DNA of 17,912 nucleotides from Triparma columacea. Its lineage: Eukaryota > Sar > Bolidophyceae > Parmales > Triparmaceae. A program made the translations under genes and the position numbers. Positions 1 through 8,900 of the stretch are shown here, piece by piece. A model generated the notes under the pieces. The model had not been told where the DNA came from, searched no databases, and was given only the letters and a program-made list of their open reading frames with translations. Positions within the stretch are counted from its first letter, which is position 1. Each line of letters begins with the position of its first letter. Location of the stretch: the NCBI GenBank assembly GCA_030267965.1, contig BRYA01000163.1:1-17912 (forward strand). The letters are read 5' to 3'.

Positions 1-1
1 G

Positions 2-3000
2 AAGGAACGGGAGGCGGAGGAGAGAAAGAAAAGGGTCAAGGCCACGGCAATGAAGAAGCTGACCCAAGATAAGATTCTCGTCACCACCAACGTGGCCTCC
101 CCCCCAAGGAACGCGAACCTGAACTCCCAAGACGACGGGTCGGGGACTGCGTCCGCCAAAAAGCTCCGTCCGACCAAAACGACCAAGTCCCCCGATTTAG
201 GGGCCGGGTCCGGCCTCCAGGCCGTCAGGAAGCGCGCTAACAGCACGGCCCCGGGACTCGTCGATGCCGACCCTAAGGAAATAAGCAAACAAGGAAAGAC
301 TGAAGAGGAGAGGAAGGCGAACAACGCCAGGATATTGGCGAGACAAAATGCTGAGCTTGCTAAACTCAAGGAGAAGATTGACGCCAAGAAGGCCAAGGAG
401 GAGATCAAGAAGAAGCAGCTGGAGAGGAGGGAGAAGCTGCTGAAGGCCAAGTACAGCACGGCGAAGGAGGAGAAGGAGAAGGAAGGTGAGAATTGGATGA
501 AGAGCAAGACGTTAATACATTGTGCCTTGTTACTAACACGGTCCTTTCGTCGTCGCTTCGCTCCTAGGAGGAGAGGAGAAATCGGAAGAACATCCTGCCC
601 CCGAGACCACCAAAGCCAGCGGTGTCCTCTCCACGCGCAATCCGAAAACGAAGCCGTCGAAGCCTGCCAAGGCGATTGCTGAGGCGAAGTCTATGTCCAG
701 GGCTAGCTCGGATCCAGTGGCGGACGAGGGTGGTATCCCACCTCCGGGGGGGGCAGTTGTCAAGGGCAAGAACGGGAAGGTCGTCAAGGTCCTTAGCGCA
801 GAAGAAATATCCACGGCTTCCAACAGGCTCAGCCAGAGAAAGAAAGGCGACGCTAAGGTCGTGGAGGCCAGGGACTTCAACGACTGGAAGCGCAAGAACG
901 GGGTGGACGCAGACCAGAAGGTCTTCGCCATGACTGGGTGGTACCCCTGCGTGAAGGAGGAGCTCCTCCAGCGTGGATGGTTCTTCAACGAGGATCGCGA
1001 GTCGCCCTTCTTCGACCTCAAGTGGACCCTCAGGTCGACCGATGTCAAGAACAACATCCAGCCTCACCAGCTTACGAACCACTTCCTCAAGAACACCGCC
1101 ATCACAACCAAGGTTGGGCTTATGAAGTCCATGCGCAACCTAATCTGGTTCGCACCGGAGACCGAAGATGCGATCTTCCCCCGCGGCTACGACCTGAAGC
1201 ACCCGGTAGAGCTCGCAATGTTCATGGACGATTATCGCTGCCTCAAAGCCGAATCTCTCTTGAAGCTCATCTTGGTCAAGGCCCACCGCCATGGGTTCAA
1301 GGTTGACACCTCTGAAATGGACCTCGGGTCCCTGCCACCTTTCGACACCGACGGCTCTGATTTCTCCGTCAACGCGCGCATGCTGAAATCACTCCTCAAC
1401 GTCTGTGAAAAGAGGTCCTACAAGTTGGAGGACGAGGTCATTGACGATAGACAAAAGCCCCACGCGACGCTCGTCTCTGACATCGAGTCCGAGCTCATAT
1501 TGAATGGTGACAAGTGGCTTTGGAAGGTCGTCGACGTCAATTGCGAGGGAGGCTTCAACACTGAGGTGGTACCTTCGCAAATAGACCAGTTCTTGAAGGA
1601 CAAAGAGAAGGCCGAGAGAGAGAAGGAGCTGCTCGTCACCACGACAAGCACGTCGGGAGGCATCAAGAAAGACGCCCCCACGGCATCCCAGCTCAGAGCC
1701 TACGACGCCCGGGTGCTCAGGAAGAAGTTAGAACACAGGAAAGTGGTCGGTGAAGAGTTGGGTTCGGTCAAGAAAATCGCCCAGGATGATGTCGACCACA
1801 TCCTTTCGGTTCTTTTGAGGCTTCAGATTACTGTGGACTCCTTGCAGAAGACCCTGGATGGCAGCATTTCCAATAACTTGTGGATCGTGAAGCCTGCTGG
1901 AAAGAGCAGGGGAAGGGGAATAGGTGAGAATGAACTAAAGAAGGTTGCTCCTTAATAGATACTTCCACTCCTCAACTTCACTCCGTGACTCTGACTCTGC
2001 CATTCTAACTCATTGCTGCAACCCCTTTCGCGATTCGCTTCATTCGTTGCAGCCACTTTCCAGGATCTTGGGAAGATCCTCGAGTACACGGACGCCAAAA
2101 ATAGCGGGAACGGTGAACAGTGGGTCGTGCAAAAGTACATGGAGAATCCCCTCACGATTGCCCATCGAAAGTTTGACGTGAGGCAATGGATCCTCGTTAC
2201 AGACTGGAACCCCCTCACCATCTGGTTCTACGACGACTGCTACTGCCGTTTCGCTGTGGCAAAGTACGACAACCCTCAGAAGTCTTTGGACAAGCTGGAG
2301 GGGAGCCTCGCCGCCTGCCTCGAGACGGACGGGATCGTCAAGGACAAGTGGCTTGACGACCAGTATGTGCACCTTGTCAACAACTCCATCACGTCTAAAA
2401 ACAAGAAGTTCCATGAAGGCTACTCGGCCGAGAATGGCGTGGAGGTCGTGGACAACATGTGGCCAGCGGAGACCTTCAAGGAGTGGATAGTGCACAAGAC
2501 AGGAGAGGACAAGTGGGAAGAGTCCATCAAGCCCCGGATGAAGGAAATTGCCAAGCACGCTGTGATGTGCGCCCAGGACATGGTCGAGCACAGGAAGAAC
2601 AGCTGGGAGCTGTACGGCGTCGACTTCATGTTTGACGAGAATTACCTGCCTTGGCTGATTGAGATCAATAGCAGCCCAGCTTGCGATTATTCAACTGCGG
2701 TCACTGAGTCTTATGTTCAGAGGGCCCTCCCTGATATTCTCAAGGTCACCCTTGATTACAAGGGGTGGGAGAAAAAGAGGGCAGAGGGGAAGGCCAAGAA
2801 GAGTGCAGAGCCAGATACAGGGGGTTGGAAGCTCATCCACAAGGGAGCGGACATCCCTACCCCCTTGAGTGCCTTCGGGAGCGAATTCGGCATCACGGGG
2901 AACAAGATAAAGATCCAGAGGGCGGGGGCTGGGGGGGGCATAAGCAAGTCCAAGATAACGGGAATCCCCGTCGCAGTTGGCTTGGAGGGAATTAGGGAGA

Positions 3001-3698
3001 TGAGCGAAAAGAAGAAGGACAGTGCAAGGGGGTCTGAGATAAGAAAGACGGAGACGGATTCCGAGGACGGTAACGACGAGAGCGGTGAGAGCGTGGAGGC
3101 CGTGGATAGCGACGGCGGGGAGGAAGGCACATTTGAGCAAGAGAGGAGGCTAAAGATTTCAGAGGAGAAGAAGAGGAAGAAGGAGGAAGCGAGGGAGGTC
3201 AAGGAAAAGAAGAGAGCAGTCAAGAAGGCCGCGAAAGAGGCATCCAAGAAGGAGAAGGATGGAGAGGAGAAGGAGGAGGAGGGACTAGCTCCTGACTTGA
3301 CCTTCGATGATTCTGACCTGAGCGATTACGAAGCAGAAGACAAGCCCGAGGTAACGGAAGAAGGTAGAGCTGAGGAAGCCAAAGTGGGGCGGGAGGGGGG
3401 GGCGGACGAAAGTGAAGAGGCTCTAGGTAATGGGTCGAAGGCGGAGGCGGCGGAGGCGGCGGAGGCGGAGGGCGCCTCCAAAGTGGACGCCCAGACCAAC
3501 AACCTGGAGGAGATGGAGAAGGAGAACGCAGCAGAGCCCACGCTGTTCGTCGACAAGAGCGGCAGGCAAATCAAGGGCACCAAGAAGTTCTCTCAGTCCA
3601 CTGTGGAGGCAAGGAAACAGTCTACCACGGGATTGACGGCCGCAGGTATGAGCAAGACTGGAGGTCTGAAAGTCAGCACACTCACGTTTGAATTGTAG
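2..3698 (+). CDS. Tubulin glycylase, TTLL3/8-type (5' partial, 3 exons)
   Basis: Exons are 2-485, 568-1923 and 2053-3698, joined by introns with GTGAG donors and giving 1161 residues visible. The frame is open to the left edge, so the N-terminus is probably missing, although an ATG at 50 could be the start. Residues 1-200 are Lys/Glu-rich with a coiled coil near 95-160. The TTLL3/8 region begins about residue 270 (YPCVKEELLQRGW, FDLKW, NHF, TTKVGL, IFPRGYDL). ATP-grasp motifs follow: KPAGKSRGRGI (603-613, ending at the exon 2/3 junction), WVVQKYMENP, KFDVRQW (653-659), LVNNSI, ELYGVDFMFD and WLIEINSSP (about 814). The family adds glycine to tubulin tails in axonemes, which implies a flagellated organism. 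The last ~250 residues are an acidic and basic low-complexity tail. The choice of acceptor at 2052 rather than 2063 is forced by frame. The family call is secure; mono- versus polyglycylase activity is inferred. Confidence 0.94.
3441..3470 (+). repeat. GCGGAG/GCG trinucleotide-type microsatellite in CDS
   Basis: Imperfect repeats of GCGGAGGCG lie inside the glycylase tail and encode Glu/Ala alternation (AEAAEAAEAEG). The period is a multiple of three, so length changes would keep the frame. Confidence 0.75.
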
Positions 3699-3757
3699 TT
3701 TTCAAGTGGCTCCAAATGTAAGGCCTAAGAGAAGCTGTTTGAAAGCACTTTTTGTCG

Positions 3758-3763
3758 AATAAA
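3758..3763 (+). terminator. Poly(A) signal of the glycylase gene
   Basis: AATAAA lies 59 nt after the TAG stop of the glycylase gene, a plausible distance for a short 3' UTR. It faces a matching signal for the convergent carrier gene 43 nt further on. Confidence 0.65.
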
Positions 3764-3806
3764 AAATGGAACTTCACTTTGGCACTTTTACAGGTCCTTT
3801 GGCAGC

Positions 3807-3812
3807 TTTATT
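3807..3812 (-). terminator. Poly(A) signal of the convergent carrier gene
   Basis: TTTATT on the plus strand reads AATAAA on the minus strand, 67 nt beyond the TAA at 3880-3882. The two transcripts would probably end within or overlap a spacer of only 181 bp. Confidence 0.6.
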
Positions 3813-3879
3813 CCGCCTCTCGCCCTTTTACTCTAACCTCTATTCACCTTGATCCATGTCCATGAGGCTCAACCGCTCC

Positions 3880-4935
3880 TTAGCTGTAACCCAGTCCCAT
3901 CAGCATCCGAACCTGCTCCCAGAGCGGGAACGCGATTATGAAATGGGGGCCGAATCTCAAGTAGCTTGTGGCGATGAGCGGGGCGGTATGCGTGGTGAGT
4001 GAGGCGGTAAATGTGGTGAACGCTGTGTGGTCTTACCTCGCCAGGCTCCCCCTGTAAAAACCCTTCAAACCCTCCAACCTTGCCGTCGTCTTCACTGCGT
4101 CTACGACTCCCTTCGGCCCCCCTATTTCTCCATCCAACGCCATGACTTTTGACTTGATCGTATCGAAAGGCTGAGTGGTGACAAGAGCAGCAACGCCAGC
4201 AACAAGCGATGCCACGATGTGCAAACCAAAACCGTCATCCATCACACTGTTGGACTTCAAGACGTGCTTGGTGTGGTCGTAGCTAGATAGTTGTGCCCCC
4301 GCCAGCGCAGCCGCGCGGCACACCGTAGGCTGCCAGCCCTTCCACAGACCAGTAATCCCCCCCTCTTCACGCCACATCTTTGCAAAACCAGCAACAAAAT
4401 TCATCGACGGATATGTCTGCTTCCTCCCCTTGAACAACCCGGTCTCGTACAATCCACTCCCCCCCACTCTCCCAGCTTCCCGCTGCATCCTGATCTTAAG
4501 TCGGTCCGTCGGCACCGCCAAGAAGGACCCTATCGAACCTGACGACGCTCCAGATAAGATCTTCCCTACCAGATCGCTCTCGTCTTTCACAAAAAACGAC
4601 TTCAAGGGACCGTACAGGCCAAACCTAAAAGAAGAATAACTGGCTTCCCTCAACATTGAAGGAACGATACCCGGCAACCAGAGCCCACTGTTCCTCGTCA
4701 CCACAAATACTCCTTCCTCCCGGACTATCTTCTGTGCCGTCTGTATCGTCGTCCTGTACATGGCGTCTGGATGCGAAGGAGGCAATGATTGCGCCTGAAT
4801 TCTGAGCTTGACAACGTCACAGGGGTTCAACAAGAAGGAGGCTATCCCGTTGCTGATAGCACCACATGCCAGTTCAGAGATTATAGACACTTTCGGGGTA
4901 GATTTGGAGCTCTTAGAGCTAGTTACTGACACCAT
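3880..4935 (-). CDS. Mitochondrial carrier (SLC25 family), UCP/dicarboxylate-like
   Basis: There are two exons on the minus strand, 4935-4037 and 3964-3880. The 72-bp intron has a GTAAGA donor and a CACAAG acceptor, and the product is 327 residues, normal for the family. The first ATG is at 4935 with G at +4; the open frame upstream of it has no ATG. The threefold carrier repeat is clear, with P-x-D-x-x-K motifs at residues 38 (PCDVVK), 142 (PTDRLK) and 256 (PFDTIK), each ending an odd-numbered helix. The spliced C-terminus reads SYLRFGPHFIIAFPLWEQ, the usual last helix, which confirms the intron. It acts in the inner mitochondrial membrane. The WKGWQPTVCRAAALAGAQLSSYD stretch resembles UCP, dicarboxylate and oxoglutarate carriers, but the substrate cannot be read off. 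Its 3' end faces the glycylase gene, and its 5' end faces the AT-rich block. Confidence 0.92.
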
Positions 4936-4985
4936 GATGATAAAGGTCTCGCTAGAATCGCCGCAACTGTTTGTATTCAAACAAT

Positions 4986-5359
4986 TTCGAGCATTTTTTT
5001 AATACCAGTATTGAGCATCTAAATTTTAATGTAAAATTTATTTATAGTATGATATATCATCAAATAATCAAAATTCGATTAAAAAATCAAAAATTAATTT
5101 TTGAATTTTTTATTATTTAAGCATTTATATAGTAATTATCGATTGTTTCAAAATATAGATATCAATCATGATTATTAATTTATTGATATTGTGAAAGCTT
5201 ACATGATATTTCTAAAATATATATTTTTCTAATTTTCTCCAAATTTAATTTTTCTCATAAGTATCCACATCTGTGCTCCTAAATGATCATGAAACATTTT
5301 GATCATTCATTTCAACACAGCATCAAAAATTTAAATTTCACTCCTTCGAGCAATTTTTT
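4986..5359. other. AT-rich intergenic block bounded by a 15-nt direct repeat
   Basis: The space between two divergent genes is about 80% A+T (58 G/C in 300 bases over 5041-5340 by hand count) in an otherwise GC-rich window. It is bounded by TTCGAGCATTTTTTT (4986-5000) and TTCGAGCAATTTTTT (5345-5359), which match at 14 of 15 positions. Inside are a perfect 18-bp palindrome (5087-5104), the inverted pair AATGATCA/TGATCATT near 5282-5307, and the short inverted pair AAATTTTA/TAAAATTT near 5020-5040. No ORF of note. It may be a shared promoter for the carrier and the secreted glycosidase-like gene, an old insertion, or both. Confidence 0.6.
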
Positions 5360-5421
5360 CGTGCAATAAAGTGGGTACCCCAGAAATAAGCTGTTGAACC
5401 ACACCATTCGCACATCTTCAA

Positions 5422-5446
5422 CCCCCCCCCTCCCCCCCCCCCCCCC
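5422..5446 (+). repeat. Poly-C tract in the 5' UTR
   Basis: Nine C, one T and fifteen C lie just upstream of the ATG at 5469. The tract sits in the predicted 5' UTR or core promoter of the secreted protein gene and is likely to vary in length between strains or assemblies. Confidence 0.8.
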
Positions 5447-5468
5447 TCCTCCGCCAGCTCTCCTCACG

Positions 5469-7017
5469 ATGCTGCACCTTTTGACCCTCTTTCTTTCCAT
5501 CATGTATTGTAGAGCTTTAGATTTATCGCTATCGGACAATAAATGGAAAACATACCTGAACGCGGACAATATGAATAATGGTAGAAGAGGCCAGCTCCTC
5601 TTGAGTAATGCTCAAAGCGCGTCGGAATGTGCGTCGGCGTGCATTGAGGAGCTGGGAGAAGACCCGACCAATGGGTGCACCAGCTACACCTTCTATCATG
5701 ATGACTACCATGTGTCTAGATTGGGCGGAAAGTGTTACGGAGACACGGATGGGGTTTGGGCCCCAACCTACTCTTCGCTTGAGATGCCTGGGGTTTACGG
5801 GGGGGTCACATCTGGGCAGAATGACCCACTCAACTACGTTACCACTTGCTCTTCGATTGACGATTGCTCGGCGAATGGGTTGTGCTCAGCCGAAACGAAC
5901 ACTTGCGAGTGCTACCCACAGTGGATGGGTAAATATTGCGGTCAGCTCAACTTCATCCCCACCAATAAAGAGTCTGGACTGCAGTCAGAAGACAAAAATG
6001 GTCGCGTCAGCAGCTGGGGCGGTAGCGTTTTGCGCGGTGAAGATGGCAAGTATCACATGTTTGCCGCTGAGATGTCGCACAACACTGGCATTGTAGTCTG
6101 GATGAGTAACTCGAGGATTAGACATGCGGAAAGTGATGATGGAGGTGAGAATTGACTGAGAGAGAAGGCAAGCGCACAAAGGGAGGCATGACAATATGCT
6201 AATACACCAACGCGCATCAATCCTCTCTATAGAGGTCTTCGTCGCTTCTGATATCACCTCACCCGTCTGGGGCCACGAACCCACTGCTGCCCGTGCGCCC
6301 ACTGGCGAATACGTGGTTTTCTTCACTGCCAACTTTCAATCAATCCCCTGTAGTGGATCCGAGTGCATGAACGGAGACGATGGCAACTCGGTGATTGACG
6401 AGGAGAACTGCTTACCAGACACCCAGTGCAACTCGTACCCCGACCTCCTCACATACATGATCTACTCAAAGGATCCAGCTGGTCCGTGGTCTACGCCGGA
6501 GCTTATTCCTACTGGTGACTTCGGCTCTAGCGACACGAACCTCGCCCCTATCATCTTGGACGACGGCTCTTTGATAGGTCTGGGGCGGCCGCCCTTCATT
6601 TGGCGCGCCAAGGTTTGGAACGACACTTCAACTTATGTCGTTGAGGAAGTTGAGTCGACCGTACTTGGCGAGGACCCATTCCTATACATCGACCCCCACG
6701 ATAAATCGATCCTTCATGGTCTTTCCCACGCTGGTGGTTGGGATTCGAGGGGTGCACATTCTTGGTCTCTTGACGGGGGCAAGACATGGAAGGTCCACGA
6801 GGACATTGCTTCCTACGGTAGTTTGATCGAGTACACTGACGGGACCACTGGGGTGCTAACGCGTCGGGAAAGGCCCCACCTGGTGTTGGGCAAGGACGGG
6901 GAGTTGCTCGCGCTCACGAATGGCGCAACCTTGGATCCGTGCACACACCCAGAATATTGCGAGAAGGATTACTGTTTTACGGCCCTACAGAAGCTCAACC
7001 AGGATCCCCGATACTAG
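5469..7017 (+). CDS. Secreted PAN/EGF-like/glycosidase-like beta-propeller protein
   Basis: Exons are 5469-6144 and 6233-7017; the intron has a GTGAGA donor and TATAG acceptor, and the product is 486 residues. The ATG at 5469 starts a signal peptide (MLHLLTLFLSIMYCRALDLS), so the product is probably secreted. Residues 25-110 carry Cys 54, 58, 70 and 89 in a PAN/apple-like arrangement. Residues 127-157 hold six cysteines spaced as an EGF-like module (C127, C133, C139, C146, C148, C157). From about 181 on, the protein resembles GH43-type five-bladed propellers: SSWGGSVLRGEDGKYHMF, IRHAESDD, GHEPTAARAPTGEYVVFF, LIGLGRPPFIWR, GGWDSRGAHSWSLDGGKTW and RRERPHLVLGKDGELLALTNG. The role is probably binding or hydrolysis of polysaccharide at the cell surface, perhaps arabinan or galactan; catalytic acids were not assigned. 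The fold call is moderate and the substrate unknown. Confidence 0.8.
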
Positions 7018-7129
7018 GTTATAAAGTGAAGTAAAGTGAAGCTGTCATAGAAAACTATACGGCCTATCTTCTGCTTGCGTATTCCGATTTTTTGCTTACT
7101 TTCCAGCCCTCCATCCGACATCTTCTGTC

Positions 7130-7310
7130 TAGGGACCTACATTTCGAGGGTACGATTTAGAGTCTTGGGTAATTACCCAAGAATTAAGCCGATTTCCCAG
7201 TAAAAAACCTACTTTTCACGTAGTAAATTGGCCTGGGAACGTACCCAAAAATAAACTTGGGTAAATACCCCATATTAAAATCTGAAATACCCCCCTAATG
7301 TAGGTCCCTA
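7130..7310. mobile_element. hAT-like MITE, 181 bp, with TIRs and target duplication
   Basis: TAGGGACCTACATT at 7130-7143 is the exact reverse complement of 7297-7310. The element is flanked by the direct repeat CTTCTGTC (7122-7129 and 7311-7318), an 8-bp target duplication. An 8-bp duplication with a TIR starting TAGGG fits the hAT superfamily. The interior codes for nothing but is full of GGGTA/TACCC (7148, 7167, 7174, 7242, 7259, 7266, 7288) and has a perfect palindrome CTTGGGTAATTACCCAAG (7164-7181). These may be transposase binding sites or fold-back structure. Reading T7130 as target would give a 9-bp duplication and suggest Mutator instead. Confidence 0.8.
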
Positions 7311-7457
7311 CTTCTGTCTCGGAAAATCTTTCCTGCCCACACCTTAAATGCATTGCCTGCCACAACTGAACTAATTTCCGGGGGACCCAACTATCTCAAC
7401 CCTTACCCTTTAACGTTTACTTACACTCCTTTCAACCGTTAACCTCTGTGCTCCCTC

Positions 7458-8850
7458 ATGAAGACCAAACTCCCCAACACCCCCCGAACCACTTTCAACC
7501 TCATGACCCTCAACTGCTGTGTGCACATCCCTGGGGCTCGTAACGTGTACAATATCGCTTTAATTTCGCGTGGAATAACGCTCGTACTGACGCTTTCCAC
7601 CACGGGTCTTCTCCTGTGGTCCAAGTATGATTCGGCCCTGTCAACTGCAGTTAGGGTCCTCTTACACTTTCTTTCTATCCCGTTTGCGCTCATTGTCGGC
7701 CAGCCCGCCGCCATGCTTATTTCTTTCATAATTTACGCAGTTAAGAAGGACAACTTCAGCGACTTTAAGAGAGAGGTGAGACTGAGGAGGAGCTCACTTT
7801 CTTATGAACCCCTGTGCCCCTCTGTAATCGAAATCTGCGGCAGGGTGACTTCATCCGGACCTGCAGCTTAGCACCAATTCTTACCCCCATCGGTCGTCAC
7901 CTCGCTCTTTCCACAGCGGATCGACCAGCTTTACAAATCGAAAGAGCTGCACTCCCATGACATCCTTGCCTGCCAGGAGCTGTACGGGTCAAAATTCTGG
8001 GGCTCCACCGTCTACCAAACTCTCATGAAGGGCCGCTGCGTGGAGGCGGGCCTCAATTATTCGGCCTTTGGAGGCGGCCCAAGATGGTGGATGCTTTTTG
8101 ACAGCGGGCTCTCCATATTCTCGCGCCATGAAATCGTCCGTTCAGCCGCACTAGTTTTCAGAAAGCAGAGCATCTGGGACTTCCTCTTTGTGTCAAGGGC
8201 CTCTTTGTACGCCCAAGTCGACCTTGGGGAGGGGAGGAGTATTCACGTCTTTACTCTTCACACTGCCCCGAGCCTTGACGATATGAAGAAGAGGACCGCT
8301 CTTGCTTCCATCTTCGAAGAAAAGACCTCCACTGTCCGCCAGCAGGGCAACGAGCTCCTTGACTTTATGGTAAAAATGCTTGGAGACAAGTACGATCAGG
8401 GTAATGACAAGGTTATTGTGATGGGCGACTTTAACGTCAAGGCGGGGACGATGGACTACCACCACTTTGCCAACTTATTCAAGAACAAGTACGGCTTGGT
8501 GGACATTACCAAGAAGGGCCCACCGGGATCTGACAGCGACACGTGGGACCCCACTTTTGGGTTGGTCGACGATAAGGGAGAGGTGAGGAGCGCGGGGGGA
8601 GGAGCGGGGGGCGATGAGCTGAAAATGCCAGCATCTGAAACAAACTAACCCTTAGCTCCTCCAGCCCAAGGAGCGCCTCCTAACCTCCCCTGGTCTTCGC
8701 GGTCACCCGCAGACTTTGGACTTCATTTTCACTGATGCCTCCAAGGTCGGTGAATCCAATGTGCTCCCCCTCAAAAACGACGACCCCAGCCAGACACTTT
8801 GGCAGTTAGTTTCAGACCACGCGGCGGTGGAGTGCAAAATAGCTTGCTAG
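7458..8850 (+). CDS. Neutral sphingomyelinase-like phosphodiesterase (EEP fold) with membrane hairpin
   Basis: Exons are 7458-7775, 7917-8582 and 8665-8850, all introns phase 0, product 389 residues. An alternative acceptor at 8655 would add Leu-Leu-Gln. Endonuclease/exonuclease/phosphatase motifs appear in order: LMTLNCC (N19), ILACQELYG (metal ligand E127), SGLSIFSRHEI (169-179), FTLHTAP (H221), VMGDFNVK (D277, N279), LDFIF and the C-terminal SDHAAVEC (D379, H380). The order and spacing of the later motifs fit neutral sphingomyelinases such as SMPD2. The family cleaves sphingomyelin-like phosphosphingolipids to ceramide with Mg2+. Two hydrophobic helices (about 36-53 and 69-94) sit between the N19 strand and E127, where relatives have a short loop. 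This may anchor the enzyme in a membrane. The true headgroup is unknown, since many algae lack sphingomyelin; other EEP-family lipid phosphatases remain possible. Confidence 0.82.
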
Positions 8851-8900
8851 AGTTTAGGTTAACAACGACCGCTTACGTTTTCCAGGATGACATAACCAGA

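Noticed and set aside
564..1082. Antisense open frames of 172-174 residues opposite the glycylase
   Set aside because: They lie over strongly conserved TTLL codons on the other strand and have biased composition without motifs; they are GC-rich frame shadows.
2013..2052. Separate second gene starting before the third glycylase exon
   Set aside because: The sequence downstream continues the TTL domain exactly after KPAGKSRGRGI, and splicing at 1924/2052 restores the frame, so this is one gene.
4936..4980. N-terminal extension of the first carrier
   Set aside because: The frame is open but contains no ATG upstream of 4935, and carriers of this type do not need it.
7122..7319. Mutator-type element with a 9-bp duplication
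   Set aside because: The ninth shared base (T) is better explained as the first base of the 14-bp TIR; TAGGG ends and an 8-bp duplication fit hAT better. Not fully excluded.
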